From: Xanthomonas phaseoli pv. phaseoli
GTDB taxonomy: Bacteria; Pseudomonadota; Gammaproteobacteria; Xanthomonadales; Xanthomonadaceae
Reading direction: 5' to 3'
Length of the DNA stretch: 64,000 nt
Assembly: GCA_022749655.1 (NCBI GenBank)
Contig: CP094243.1
Location: forward strand, 3,348,001 to 3,412,000
Under the pieces are notes generated by a model. It saw only the letters and a program-made list of their open reading frames with translations, had not been told where the DNA came from and did not search any database. The number at the start of each line of letters is the position of its first letter. The stretch's first letter is position 1. The position numbers were made by a program, and so were the translations under genes. This document shows positions 9,353 to 20,261 of the stretch, one piece after another.

Positions 9353-10402
9353 TCACAGCGCGGCGTCTCCATCCTTACCCAACGCTTCCAGATAGGTGCG
9401 GTAATGCAATTGCCCGATCCGCGGCCAGTCGCGCTGCGAGAGATCCGGTGCCGGGCCGCGTGGCGCAGCGCGCACCTTGTCCAGCATGCCGGTCAGCAGC
9501 GCGGCATCGAACTCGCCTTCGTACAGGAACACCCAACCGGGGCCCACTTCCTCGGCGATGGCCGCGTTGGATTCGCTCCATGGCGCCAGCACCGGACGCG
9601 CCAGCGACAGCGCCAGCAGCAAGGTGCCGGAGTTATGCATCTGCCGATACGGCAACACCACCAGTTCGGCCGCGCTGACTTCGCGCGCCAGCACCGGCTC
9701 TTCCACATAGGCCAGCAATGCGCTGATCCGCGGATCCTGCGCACAGGCGTCCTCCACCAAGGTGCGCATCTGCGGCGTGGCCGGGTTGCCGACAATACGC
9801 AGGTTGAGACGCGTATCGTCGACCTCGCGCATGACCTCCAGCAAGGTTTCGACGCCCTTGTACGGGCGGATCAGGCCAAAGTGCAGCAGCCGCCCCGGCA
9901 CCGTGCTGCCCTGCTCCATGGTCGCGAACCAGTCGCGATAATGGCCGTGCAGAATCGTGTCGGTGAACGGCGGACGCGGCGGCGTGGTCGCATTGATGCG
10001 AATCCAGCGCCGCGTCAGCCGGTCGATCCAGCGCAGCAGGCTACGTTCGCGCCAGCCGCGGTCCTCATGCGGCGCAAGATTGTGCAAGGTGCGTACCACC
10101 GGCGTGCCGGTCAGCTGCAGCTTGAGCAACAACAACGCCGCGCAGACCTGCTTGGCCAACGTCCCGGCAGCGGTCGGATGGCGCAGCAGGTATTCGGGCC
10201 AATGCAGATGCAAAACGTCGTAACGCGACAGCAATGCATCGCGCATCGAAAAGAACCGCGGATGCACTGCGGCAGGCAGCGCGTCGTAGAGCTGGGTCAG
10301 GTACGGGTTGGTGTTGGCATTGGGCTTTTCGGTGGAAAACAGCACCGTCACCTGTGGCTGTGTTGCCGCATGCGTCATCGGCGCAGAAGCAAGCGTGCTC
10401 AT
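9353..10402 (-). CDS. gumI: GumI, beta-1,4-mannosyltransferase (GT94)
   Basis: 349 residues, intact. It adds the outer mannose from GDP-mannose to the GlcA residue, completing the pentasaccharide. Its N-terminal half contains YDVLHLHWPEYLLRHP and VVRTLHNLAPHED; the C-terminal half has FGLIRPYKGVETLLEVM and VLPYRQMHNSGTLLLALS, the usual donor-binding region of GT-B enzymes. The ATG overlaps the gumH stop codon (ATGA), implying translational coupling. Confidence 0.95.
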   Translation of the reverse strand: MSTLASAPMTHAATQPQVTVLFSTEKPNANTNPYLTQLYDALPAAVHPRFFSMRDALLSRYDVLHLHWPEYLLRHPTAAGTLAKQVCAALLLLKLQLTGTPVVRTLHNLAPHEDRGWRERSLLRWIDRLTRRWIRINATTPPRPPFTDTILHGHYRDWFATMEQGSTVPGRLLHFGLIRPYKGVETLLEVMREVDDTRLNLRIVGNPATPQMRTLVEDACAQDPRISALLAYVEEPVLAREVSAAELVVLPYRQMHNSGTLLLALSLARPVLAPWSESNAAIAEEVGPGWVFLYEGEFDAALLTGMLDKVRAAPRGPAPDLSQRDWPRIGQLHYRTYLEALGKDGDAAL

Positions 10403-11540
10403 CGCACAGCCTCCTGCACACGCGGAATACCCAAAGCATCGTGGTATTCGTCGACGTAGCGCCCGACCACGTGCTTCCAGTCATAGCGGCTCACATAGGC
10501 CATGGACGCCGCGCGACGGGTGTCGAAATTGCTGTCGGACTGCAACGCAAGCGCCTGCACCTGATCTGCTGCCGCTTCGATCCTGTCGCGGTTAACGATC
10601 ACGCCCTGGCCCGATTCGCTGGCGAGCCGCACGAATGGCGGGATATCGCTGAGGATCGGAATCAAGCCCGCACTCATCGCTTCGACCGCCGCGATACCAA
10701 AGCCTTCATGCCGCGACAGGCACACGAAGAACTGCGCCTGCTGCATCAATGCACGCAACTGCTCCTGCGAGGGCGACATGCTCAGCTGCACCTTGTCCTG
10801 CAGCCCGCGTTCGGCAATTGCCTTGCGCAGATCAGCTTCGTTCAGATCGTACTCGCGGCCGGCAATGATCAGCCGCCAGTGCGGGTCGCGCTTGAGCGCT
10901 GCCTGCAACAGCTCCAGGGTTTCGATCAGCCCCTTGTTGACCGACCACCGCCCGAAATACAGCATGGTCCGACCGGGCGCGGTCGCTCCCTGCCCTGCAT
11001 ATTTGTCTACATCCACGCCGTTTTCGATCACCCGCAGCCGCGCCGGTGCCACGACCTTGGCGAACAGATCGCCATCGTTTTCGCTGGTGGCGATCACCCG
11101 AGCATAGGCCAGCGCCGAGGTACGTGTGAGTGTCTGGAACCACAGTTGTTTCATGCGCGATGCGTAGGCGGTATGGAAAAACCCGCCGTGCGTGGACACC
11201 ACCATCGGCTTGCCGTGCAGCGGCTTGGTCAATGCCAGATAGTCGTAAAAAAATCGATGCCATGCACATGCACGACATCGGCCGAACGAATCGCACCGAG
11301 CACTGAAGGCGCCAGCGGGTAGCGCGACGAGCCGCGGTAGCCAATCCGTCGGATCGGCAGCCCCTGGTGCGTCTCCTGCGCCGAAAGCTGCGCACCGGGA
11401 TCGGTGAACACACGATCCAGCGTCACGATCTCGACCGTGTCGGCACTGGTGGCTTGATGTTGGCGGGCAACATTGAGAACGACCTCTTCCATGCCCCCGA
11501 TCGAAGGATGGAATTGGCGGACGACATGCACCACTTTCAT
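10399..11540 (-). CDS. gumH: GumH, alpha-1,3-mannosyltransferase (GT4; frame broken near 11250)
   Basis: 380 residues after repair, matching the known GumH/AceA length. It adds mannose from GDP-mannose to cellobiosyl-PP-lipid, the third step of xanthan assembly. The N-terminus MKVVHVVRQFHPSIGGMEEV has the GGxE loop of GT4 enzymes, and the EX7E motif is present as EGFGIAAVE. The frame breaks in an A run at 11247-11253 (seven As on the plus strand); eight restore HVHGIDFFYDYLALTK. It overlaps gumI by four bases and begins 67 bases after gumG. Confidence 0.95.
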
Positions 11541-11607
11541 TACGCCACTCTCCTTTGCCAGCGGCGCGCACTCTGTTGCTGCGACGGCTGATGATTCTGA
11601 AAACTCG

Positions 11608-12695
11608 TCATTTGCGTTTCAACCCCAACATCCATGGTGCGACCAGCACCAGCACCGCGCGCATCGGCACGCTTGCAGCAATCGCGAAAGCGCTCAGCCC
11701 CAACGCCCAGGCAGGTGTACCGATTGCGCTACGTGCGACCAGGCCCGTACGCGCCACCACGCTGGTGGTCACCAAGAAAACCAGGGTATGCGTGCACAGG
11801 ATCAGCAAGGTGTTGGTGCCAATCCATTGCACCCAGCGCAGGCGCCGAATGAAATAGGCGACGCAAAACGTCATCGCCGTCCCGAGCAGACTGACCAGCA
11901 GGAAGACGGCCGCCGACTGCCCGAACTGCAGGTTGTTCACATCCACCTGCCCGTTCCACCCCGCCAGCCACCACCACAGTGCAGCAAACGGCAACAAGGC
12001 AAGCGCCCACACCTGCGCGCGCAGCGATCGCAACGCATCGAAGAAACGCGCCAGCCAACCGCCAACTGCAATGAAGAACAGCGCCACCGGCAGCACATCC
12101 AGCGCGAGCGGCAAGCGCTGCTGCAGCAAAGGAAACCAGCCCGCCCACGCCAGCGCGATCGGCAGACTGACCGCCGCCACCGCAGACGCAGTCAATCGCG
12201 CACGCAACGCAATGTAAGCCAGCGTTGTGACAAATAGCGCGGGCAGGAACCATAACGCCGGAAGCACATACAGGCGTGACCCGTTGGCCCACAGCAATCC
12301 CGTGAGCGGGTGCCACCACGGGCGCGCCTGCGGATGACCCGCATGCCCGTCGATCGCAGCAGTCAACAACCACAGCGCATAGGCCACCATGAAAACGCGA
12401 GATACGGCACCAGCAGCGTGCGCGCCAGCTTTGCGACCGATGCCCCCGTCAATGCCCGCCGTCCAAAACGCTCGCCAACCCACCCCGACAACACGAAAAA
12501 CAGCGGCACATGGAAGCTGTAAGCGAACAGCTTGTACGCTGGCGGCATGCCGCTGGCATGGCCCAGCACCACCAGCGCGATGGCCAACGCCTTGGCGGCG
12601 TCGATCTGCCAGTCGCGCGTCCGCGCAGGCGCCGTTTCGGCGTCCGCCATGTGATGGGCACGCACAGCGTGCGGTGAAGAGAATTCGCTTGTCAT
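11608..12695 (-). CDS. gumG: GumG, acetyltransferase (acyltransferase 3 family; frame broken near 12394)
   Basis: About 362 residues from ATG 12695; an ATG at 12650 is an alternative. It is a multi-spanning inner-membrane protein with about ten hydrophobic helices and the family's conserved His in VLGHASG, followed by YSFHVPLFFVLSGW. GumG acetylates the outer mannose of xanthan. It is clearly a paralogue of gumF immediately upstream: both share YSFHVPLFF, LWFLP and GTNTLLILCTH-type blocks. The frame breaks at the AAAA run 12392-12395, where a fifth A restores YLAFFMVAYALWLL. Confidence 0.92.
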
Positions 12696-12708
12696 GCCAA
12701 GGCGCCGC

Positions 12709-13802
12709 TCATGCCGCCACCCGACGCACACCCAGCGCCCACGGCGCGAAGCGCATCAGGATCCAACGCAGCGGCACGCTGGCGGCCAATGCGAACAGCG
12801 TGACAAACACCGCCCAACCAAGCCCCGGACGCGCACCGCCAAATCCACCAGCCAAAGCGGCAACACCGGAGAGCACGAAGAACACCAACATATGCGTACA
12901 GAGAATCAGCAAGGTGTTGCGGCCGATCCACTGCAGCCACGCCCAATGCTGTACCAGCCGCGCCGCGCAGATCACCATCAACGAACCAAGCAACGCGCTC
13001 ACCAGGAACAGCGCGGGGTTGCGTCCGAATTCGAGCATGTTGACGTCGATTCGCCCGTTGGCGACGGCCAACCAGGCCACCGCCAATGCCAACACGACCG
13101 TCGCCAGCGCGCTGCCGGCCAAGGAGATTGGCAGGCGTGGCGAAACGTAGATCAGCAAGGCGCCCAATGCGTAATAGCAGAGCGACACCGGTAGCACATC
13201 CAAACCGAAAAAATCCGCACGTGCTGGGCGGGGAACCAGTTCATCCAGAACCATGCCACGATCAATGTCAGCCCCACGATCAGGAACGGCGACATCAGCC
13301 GGCGCAAGACCATGTAGCTCACCACGGTCACCAACATGACGGGCAAGAACCACAGCGGAGGCTGCACATACAGGTCCGGGCCAATACCGGTGAACATGGC
13401 GACGATCGGCTCCCACCACGGGTGACTTCCCCAGCGCGCAGCCTTTTCGCCGATATTGCGGGTCAGCAACCAGTAGGCATAGCCAAGCAGGTAGAACGTG
13501 ACATACGGCAGCAGCAAGCTGCGTATATGCCGGCCGACCGAGCGCCTGTCCAGTCCAGTCGTGGTCGACGCATAACCTGCTGCCAACCAGCCGGATACCA
13601 AGAAAAACAGCGGCACGTGGAAGCTATAGGCGAACAAGGTCATGCCATGTGGGACGCCCTTGGCATGGCAGAACACCACCAGCAGGATCGCAATGGCCTT
13701 GGTTGCATCGATACGCGGGTCGCGGACGCGACCGCCTGTTGCAACCTGCGCGGCTGCGGCCGGCAAAGCCGACGGCGATGCCGGCGTTGCCGACACACTC
13801 AC
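12709..13802 (-). CDS. gumF: GumF, acetyltransferase (acyltransferase 3 family; frame broken near 13217)
   Basis: 364 residues after repair, the known GumF length. It acetylates the internal mannose. The start is GTG at 13802, overlapping the gumE stop codon as GTGA, which suggests translational coupling. The conserved His lies in VVFCHAKGVP, then YSFHVPLFFLVSGW, with about ten membrane helices. The frame changes within 13210-13223, where one missing base separates FPAQHV from DFFGLDVLPVSLCYY. Its relation to gumG (shared motifs, same order) indicates tandem duplication. Confidence 0.93.
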
Positions 13803-15099
13803 CGTGCCGCTCCGGCAGGCAATGGCAGCTGCGCGCCATCTGCCGCTGGATCGTCCTTGATCAGGGCAGTCTGCGTGCCGGACGCAGACCAGGTCGGCAG
13901 CATGTGCCACATGCAGCCACAGACGAACCACCACAACGCCGAGGTCTTGATCGAGAAGTAGCCGTTGGAGACAAGCAAGCTCAAGGCGAACGCGAAGATC
14001 GCCAAGTTCTTGAACAGCTGCCCTTCCTTGCTCGGCATCAGCAGCAGGAACGAATAGGCCAGCAGGAAGGCCAGCACGCCCACGATCGACTGCGATGCGA
14101 TGAAGTACGAAATGCCACTGTCGAAGTAACGATACGCCTGCGCAAAATCCAGTCCCATCCAGGATTCGAACGACAGGTTATTCATCGAATAAACGGTGAA
14201 GAACACGCGCCCCATCGTGGTGTCCTGGTATGCGGTGATGCCCGTGACCCAGACCAGCAGCCACGCGCTCATGATCACCAGCAGGAACACCAGGAACGCT
14301 AGCCGCTGGTCCAGCCGTTTCAATAGCGGCGTCAGCAGCACCATCAAGACACAGGTGCCCGCCGCCAATCGTCCGTCTGAGGCCACGATCATGAAGCCGA
14401 TCAACCCCACCGACAGGATCAGCGCCGCCGGTCGCATCCAACGCGAGAACACCAGCACGATCGCGGTGAAGAAGCAGATGTAGTTACCCATCGTCACCGG
14501 CTCGATGAACATCGAAGAGGCGCGCGGCAAATTGGAGCCCGGCAGGAAGTTACGTTCGCCTGGCCGGGTGGCGCTGACGAACAGATTGCTGTCTTCGTTC
14601 CAAAGCCTTCGGCGCTCATGCCGCGCGCGTTGACGAAGAAGCTCTTCGGATTGATCAGATCGCCGTATTTGACCGGCATCGCCAGCTCGAATGCGGCAAC
14701 CAGCGACACGATGATGGTCATGCGGATGAACAGCTTGGGCACCGAGCCGGTGTAGGCTGAGCCAAGCACGACGAAGGCGAACACCACCAGCGCGTCGCGG
14801 AAGAACTTGGGGTCGATCTGCCAGTTCACCAAAAACCGCACGAACATCAGCGTGACGATCAACCCGAGTCCGCTGACGATCAGGGCAATGCGCTTGCGGC
14901 TCAACGAACCCAGGCCAAGCAGGAAGCACGCCGCGTAAACCATGAACTCGACCGCGTAGGTGATCACCGGGCGCACGGTGAACACGTTCGCGTTGATGAA
15001 TGCCAGCACCAGGTTGTAACCCACGCCGACCAGCAAGGTCAGCTCGATCAGCAGGTTATGCCAGCGCACGCGAGTTTCCTCGCTCATTCGAATCAGCAT
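13799..15099 (-). CDS. gumE: GumE, xanthan polymerase (Wzy type; frame broken near 14599)
   Basis: About 433 residues from ATG 15099 (MLIRMSEETRVRW), or 429 from ATG 15087. It is a polytopic membrane protein with about a dozen hydrophobic segments and a large periplasmic loop in the middle. It polymerises the flipped pentasaccharide units. The break is at 14598-14599, where one more T (plus strand) restores EGFGNEDSNLFVSATRPGER. It follows gumD by 82 bases and is coupled to gumF through the GTGA overlap. Confidence 0.92.
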
Positions 15100-15181
15100 G
15101 CATATGCCCGCTTGAAAGGAGCGGCTGCAATGCAGCCGTCCGCGGCGCCGGACGCGCCAGCTCGCACGCTCCCCACCATCA

Positions 15182-16635
15182 TCAGTACGCGGTCTTCTGT
15201 CCGAGCACGCGTACAGCGGTCAGCACGATGATGCGGATATCCAGCCACAACGACCAACGGCGGATATAGTCGAGGTCGTACTGGATACGCTTCTTCATCG
15301 TCCGCAGTTCCGGGGTTTCGCCACGGAACCCGTTCACCTGCGCCCAACCGGTGATGCCCGGCTTGACGTAGTGACGCTGCATGTAATGGTTGATCAGCTT
15401 CTCGTAGTGCGTGTTGTGCTGCGCAGCGTGCGGACGCGGCCCGACGATCGACATGCTGCCACCCAGCACGTTGAAGATCTGCGGCAATTCATCCAGGCTG
15501 CTACGGCGCAGGAACGCACCGAAACGCGTGATACGTGCATCGTTCTTCGTCGCCTGCTGGATCGTCGTGCCATGGTCGTCATGCACGCGCATCGAGCGGA
15601 ACTTGAACATGTAGAACTCGCGGCCACCCAGCCCATGACGGCGCTGGCGGAAGAACACCGGGCCCGGCGAACTCAACTTGACGCCCACTGCAATGGCGGC
15701 CATCAGCGGCCACAGGCCAAGCAGCGCGATCACGGCCAGGATCTTGTCCTGCAACGCCTTGGCCACCACGAAGTAATTGTCGCGGTCCACACCGCCCTGG
15801 CGCAGATTGATCACCGGCACGTTGCCGATCTGCTCGCCAGACTGATTGAGCAGACCGAAATCGAACAGGTCAGGCACCAGCTTGACGTTGATCGGGTAAC
15901 GGTCCAGGCGCTGCAACAGTTGCTTGATGTGATCGCGTTCGCCCAGCGGCAGCGAGATCCACACCTGCTCGACCTGATTTTCCTTCAGATAGTCGATCAA
16001 CGCATCCGGCTCGCCCAGGCACGGCAACGACTGACGCTGCTCCGTCACGGCAATGTCGTAGGGGTGCGGAAATAACCGACCAGGTTCATGCCCACCCACG
16101 AGTTACGGCTCAGGTAGTGGTTGATTTTCATCACCGGGTGACGCAAGCCCACCACCACCACACGTTGCACGTCCACGCCCTGGGTACGCAGATGGTTCAG
16201 GAAGCCGCGCAACACCGTGCGTGCCGCCACCAGCGAGGCCAGGCCACCGACGAACCACAAGCCGATCCATCCGCGCGACACCTGCTCGCCCACCTGCACA
16301 ATCAGCGCATGCACGGCAAACAGCGCGAACACACCGCCGAACGCGCCGCCAAGCACCATCAGTTCGCTCAACAGTCCACGGCCGCGCCAGCTGCGGTAGA
16401 GCGGGAACAGCGCAAAGCAGATCACCGAATACAGCAGCGTGGTCGCGATCGCCAGCCGATACGGCGCTGCCGGCACCCAGGAGCCAAACACGATGCGATA
16501 AGCGACCAGGCCGGACACCACAACCATGGTCAGGTCGAAGACGCGCAGAACCAGATCGGCCGCAGCCGAATATTTGGACAACAATCGCGGCGAAGAAGTT
16601 GTGTAAGTCGCGCTACTCAAGTCTGCCAAAAGCAT
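15182..16635 (-). CDS. gumD: GumD, undecaprenyl-phosphate glucose-1-phosphate transferase (frame broken near 16063)
   Basis: 484 residues after repair, starting at [16 protein letters not shown]. It is the priming enzyme of xanthan synthesis and transfers Glc-1-P from UDP-Glc to the C55 carrier. The N-terminal half has about four to five membrane helices and a Rossmann-like region ([14 protein letters not shown]). The C-terminal glycosylphosphotransferase domain carries [36 protein letters not shown] and SIVGPRPHA. One C is missing at the GGGG run 16061-16064 (plus strand), at FRTPYDIAV. The 242-base gap after gumC may hold an internal promoter. Confidence 0.96.
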
Positions 16636-16877
16636 GGGGATGTCCTCCAAACTCGATACGACGCATGCGGGGAACATACGAATCGCACGCGAGCTTTCAA
16701 TCATCTCCGCCAAGCGATCACCGCGGTAACACCTACCGACCCCAGATCACTCGACAGCCCTTTGTTTCAACAGAGACAAACTTTCAAACGAAGGAGCCCG
16801 AAACCTACGGGATCCGACCTTTTCCACGCTGAATCAGTTGTCACTTTAATTAACCATCGTTTTGCAACATCACGATG
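16636..16877. other. gumC-gumD intergenic region, possible internal promoter
   Basis: A 242-base gap, unusually long for this tightly packed cluster. Read on the minus strand it begins with an AT-rich stretch containing TTGCAA and TTAATTAAAG, and ends with a good ribosome site (TGGAGG) before the gumD ATG. A short inverted sequence (CTTTGTTTCAAC near GTTTGTCTC) lies in the middle. A promoter for gumD onward is possible but not shown. Confidence 0.3.
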
Positions 16878-18301
16878 TCAGTTCGGCCGCGTTTCCGGCC
16901 CATTGACACGCAGGAAGTACCGCACCAGAGCCACAGCCAAACCTAGGAATACGCCAAAGATCAGGCCCAAAGCGAGGTTCAATTTCAGTTTCGGCGAAGT
17001 CTTCGACGTAGGCACATCTGCGGTATCGACGATGGTCACGTTGTTGGCGCCGACATTGCCTGCTACACCGATTTCCTTGTAGCGCTGAAGCAGCGCATCG
17101 TAGAGCTGACGATTGGTGTCGACGTCGCGCTTGAGCATGTTGTAACGAATGCTGCGACCCTGCAGATCCAGCTCGTTGTTCCGCAGACCGGCAATGCGCT
17201 CATTGAGCAACTGCTCCTGATGCACCGACGCATCGTAGGTCGCCTTCAGCGACTGGCGCACGTTCACGACCTCGCCGTTGATCTGCCGACGAGACTCTTC
17301 GATCTGCGCCTTCAGACGCTGCATCTCGGGGTAGTCAGGCTTGAAGGTCGACAGCTTCTGCTGGTACTCGGTGGTCAGACGCACCTGCTCGCTACGCAGG
17401 CTCTGGATCAACGGACTGCTGAGCACCTGCGGCAACGACATGCCATCGCCACTGGCTGCCTGGCGCCAGGCGGCCTCGGCCTTGATACGGGCATCCTGCG
17501 CAGAGGCCAGCAAGGCGTTGAGATCGGTCAGGTTCTGTGCCGGCAACGAAGGTTTGTCGTCGCCCACCGACACAATCTGCTCGTCGGTCGAGTACGCAAC
17601 CAACGACTTCTCCGAATCTTCCACCTTGCTGCGCAGCTGCTCCAGTCGCTCGGCGAGGAACTTGGTCGCGAACGAAGACGCCTTCATGCGGCGTTCCTGC
17701 GTACTGATGATGAACATCTTCGCGTACGTATTGGCGATCTTGGCCGACAGCACCGGGTCCGGCGAGTCATAATTGACGTAGACCAACCGCGAATTGAGGA
17801 TGGGCTCGACCACCAGGCCGGCCAGCAACGTATCGGTGAGACTGCGCTCGATGATCGCCTGACGCGAATCGACCGATTTGCCTGCCTCCGATTTTTCGCC
17901 GCGGCCTTCTCCAATGCCTCGTCCACCTGGTCCTTGAACGCCGGCTCCTTGTCGAGCTTGGCTTCGCGGATCACTGCACGTGCCAGCGAACGGCTCTGCA
18001 GCAGCTGATACTGGGTCTGGTAGAAATCGCGGTCCTGCGGCGACTCCACCGGCATCAGGTTGTCGACGTTGACCACGTTCAGCGAATCGCGTTCGATCTG
18101 CAGCGTGCTGGTCGCGCGGTACTTCTCCGGCATCAGCAGCGTGATGGCCAGCGCCAGCAGCAGTGCGGCCAGTGCGATCGCGATAATCAACCAACGCTGC
18201 GACACCAGGGCGCGCCAGTAGTCGAGCAACCCCACATCGGCAAGTTCGAGATGCCCGTGACGCTGCGACGAAGAGAAACGATTGTCGGAATTGATGCTCA
18301 T
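16878..18301 (-). CDS. gumC: GumC, Wzz/Wzc-type polysaccharide co-polymerase (frame broken near 17894)
   Basis: About 474 residues after repair. An N-terminal membrane helix (residues about 35-62, with WLIIAIALAALLLALAITLL) is followed by the Wzz domain (MPEKYRATSTLQIE). A long periplasmic coiled-coil region follows, then a second helix near the C-terminus (NLALGLIFGVFLGLAVALV). No tyrosine kinase domain is attached. It should set chain length and bridge the inner membrane to the GumB exporter. The break is in the TTTTT run 17892-17896 (plus strand); a sixth base restores EALEKAAAKKSEAGKS. Its ATG overlaps the gumB stop (ATGA). Confidence 0.95.
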
Positions 18302-18996
18302 CGGTAAGCGCGCCACACCATCACAAGAGGAGTCAGTTCCAGCATGGTGCGCAACCACACGCGCGCATCCGAGCGGTACACCACCACGATGTCGCCGCCA
18401 TAAATCTCAGGATCCGGGTTGGTCCCCTTCTCGATTTCGGTCAGGTCGAACCGCGCGAGCATCTTTTGCCCGTTGACCATGCGGAACACGATGACATTGC
18501 CGCGGCTGGCGACCGTACTTACGCCCTTGGCCTGCGCGATGGCCTGCTGCAAGGTCAGGTTGGCCCCGATCACCGGATAGATGCCCGGCTCGTCGACCGC
18601 TCCGGTCACGGTGACACGACGGCCGTTGGATTCCTGCACGAACACCGACACCTGCGGATTTTGCAGGTAGCCGTTGCGGTATCGGTCGGCCACCATCTTT
18701 TCCAGCTCGCCGACGCCCATGCCGGCCGCATTCACATCGCCAATCAGCGGCAACGAAATGTGGCCGTTCTGATCGATACGGACCTGCCGTTCCAGATCGT
18801 CGATCTGGAACACCTTGACCAGCAGCAGGTCGCCTGGCGAGAGCCGATACTCGGGCTGCACTGCGGACATTGCGAGCGGGTCAGGCAGGGGCAACGAGGT
18901 CGCCATATCCTTACCGGTGCTGCAAGCGCCCAGTGTTATCGAGCAGATCAACGCCAGGCTGAGCGCTTGGCAAAATCGTCCGATCAGTTTCTTCAT
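18298..18996 (-). CDS. gumB: GumB, outer-membrane polysaccharide export lipoprotein (Wza family)
   Basis: 232 residues, intact, starting at ATG 18996. The signal peptide ends in a lipobox (ITLGAC), so Cys25 should be lipidated. Next comes the poly_export domain (YRLSPGDLLLVKVFQIDDLE and IDQNGHISLPLIGDV), then an SLBB-like region (VTVTGAVDEPGIYPV, LTLQQAIAQAKGV). It forms the outer-membrane part of the xanthan export channel with GumC. It is shorter than E. coli Wza and lacks an obvious C-terminal amphipathic helix. It is first in the gum operon. Confidence 0.96.
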   Translation of the reverse strand: MKKLIGRFCQALSLALICSITLGACSTGKDMATSLPLPDPLAMSAVQPEYRLSPGDLLLVKVFQIDDLERQVRIDQNGHISLPLIGDVNAAGMGVGELEKMVADRYRNGYLQNPQVSVFVQESNGRRVTVTGAVDEPGIYPVIGANLTLQQAIAQAKGVSTVASRGNVIVFRMVNGQKMLARFDLTEIEKGTNPDPEIYGGDIVVVYRSDARVWLRTMLELTPLVMVWRAYR

Positions 18997-19428
18997 GCGT
19001 GTGGCTGGCTGCCTCGGTTGGGTGGGACAGGAGCTCGCGCAGCATTCAACCGGCCAAACACGCCAGCACGAACGTACGACAGAGGGTTCATCCCGGGACA
19101 TCGGGATCACGACAGGTAAGGCGTGTTGCACTGCACTATGGCACAGAAAAATCGCACCGCAAGAGACCGCACGCCATTTTTTTGACAGCGTTGGCCTATT
19201 GATTCAAGTTCGTCGATATCGCGTTAACGAACCGTGATCCACGTTTGAATCTGGAGAAAATGTTTCGGAGTGTTTTCGGACACTTAGCACCATTGCGTGA
19301 TCCAAGTCCATAGCGAACCGGACCGCAAAAAGCGGGCGCTAGTGCGCCGTTCATGCTGCATCGCGATATGCCGATATGCGTATTCGCCCGGCTGGTAGCC
19401 GACACAAAATGCAATGCTGCGGCGCAAC
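18997..19428. other. gumB upstream region
   Basis: These 432 bases contain no convincing gene. They hold the gumB leader, a candidate sigma-70 promoter at 19135-19162, and about 230 further bases with locally lower GC next to the tRNA-Pro terminator. No other repeats or operators were recognised. Confidence 0.6.
19135..19162 (-). promoter_or_regulatory. Candidate gum operon promoter
   Basis: On the minus strand a TTGCGG box (19162-19157) is followed after 16 bases by CATAGT (19140-19135), about 140 bases before the gumB ATG. This is a reasonable sigma-70 match placed where the main gum promoter is expected. It is assigned by pattern only. Confidence 0.4.
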
Positions 19429-19458
19429 AAAAAAGCCCATGACATGACGTCATGGGCT
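19429..19458 (-). terminator. Rho-independent terminator of tRNA-Pro
   Basis: On the minus strand a perfect 10-bp stem (AGCCCATGAC with GTCATGGGCT), a 5-base loop and a run of six Ts follow directly after the tRNA-Pro gene. It separates tRNA transcription from the gum cluster. Confidence 0.9.
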
Positions 19459-19465
19459 CGATGTT

Positions 19466-19542
19466 TGGTCGGGGTAGCCGGATTCGAACCGACGACCACT
19501 AGTCCCCCAGACTAGTGCGCTACCAGGCTGCGCTATACCCCG
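19466..19542 (-). tRNA. tRNA-Pro (anticodon GGG)
   Basis: 77 bases including the encoded CCA end. The acceptor stem CGGGGTA pairs with TACCCCG. The anticodon loop is CTGGGGG, giving GGG, and the T arm carries GGTTCGAATCC. The gene lies between the MerR-type gene and gumB and reads in the same direction as both. Confidence 0.97.
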
Positions 19543-19603
19543 AACATGCTGCGTTCCGCCGCGAGGGCGGCCTACCATTATAGCGGCTTTGTGAAGCGTT
19601 TTC

Positions 19604-19960
19604 CTAGCGGCGCAGCAGTTGCAGGACTTCTTCCAGCTCCATCCGCACCTGTTTGATGATCTGATTGCTCAGCGCCGACTCGCTCTTGGCACCGTCGCCC
19701 TCCAGGCGCAGGCGCGCACCGCCGATGGTATAGCCCTGCTCGTACAGCAGGCCGCGGATCTGACGCACCATCAGCACGTCATGGCGCTGATAGTAGCGCC
19801 GGTTCCCGCGCCGCTTGACCGGCTCCAGGCTGGGAAACTCGGTTTCCCAATAACGCAGCACATGCGGCTTGACGTCGCATAGCTCGCTCACCTCACCGAT
19901 GGTGAAATAGCGCTTGGCCGGGATTGGCGGTAGCTCGCGATTACTGCCCGGATCCAGCAT
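19604..19960 (-). CDS. MerR family transcriptional regulator
   Basis: 118 residues, intact. The winged-helix N-terminus is clear: [23 protein letters not shown], then a wing with [25 protein letters not shown]. The C-terminal part is a short helical dimerisation region without metal-binding cysteines, so it is not a metal sensor. A MerR-like gene directly after ihfA is a common arrangement in gammaproteobacteria; its target is unknown. Its ATG lies 20 bases inside the end of ihfA, so the two are probably co-translated. Confidence 0.9.
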   Translation of the reverse strand: MLDPGSNRELPPIPAKRYFTIGEVSELCDVKPHVLRYWETEFPSLEPVKRRGNRRYYQRHDVLMVRQIRGLLYEQGYTIGGARLRLEGDGAKSESALSNQIIKQVRMELEEVLQLLRR

Positions 19961-20240
19961 AAGCCTCCACCCGTTCCTTGAGTTTTTGACCGGGGCGGAA
20001 CGTCACCACCGTCCGTGCCGAGATCGGAATTTCTTCGCCGGTCTTGGGATTGCGACCGGGCCGTTGGTTCTTTCGCCGCAGATCGAAGTTGCCGAAACCC
20101 GACAACTTCACCTGACGGCCCTGCTCCAGCGCATCGCGCAGCACATCGAAGAACGCGTCGACAAATTCCTTTGCCTCACGCTTGTTCAGACCGACCTCGT
20201 CGAACAGACGTTCGGCCATCTCCGCTTTCGTCAATGCCAT
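19941..20240 (-). CDS. ihfA: Integration host factor subunit alpha
   Basis: 99 residues, intact. It is a HU/IHF-family DNA-bending protein. The family signature is [21 protein letters not shown], including the Pro at the beta-arm tip ([12 protein letters not shown]). With IhfB it bends DNA at specific sites for transcription, recombination and replication. Its position directly after pheT is the conserved order in gammaproteobacteria and supports the alpha assignment. Confidence 0.96.
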   Translation of the reverse strand: MALTKAEMAERLFDEVGLNKREAKEFVDAFFDVLRDALEQGRQVKLSGFGNFDLRRKNQRPGRNPKTGEEIPISARTVVTFRPGQKLKERVEAYAGSGQ

Positions 20241-20261
20241 GCCAATCCCCTGGTTACCGCC

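Noticed and set aside
3352-18301. Idea that the gum cluster is decaying and the strain makes no xanthan
   Set aside because: The breaks are single-base losses, mostly in homopolymers, and the same kind of break hits essential genes elsewhere, so error is more likely.
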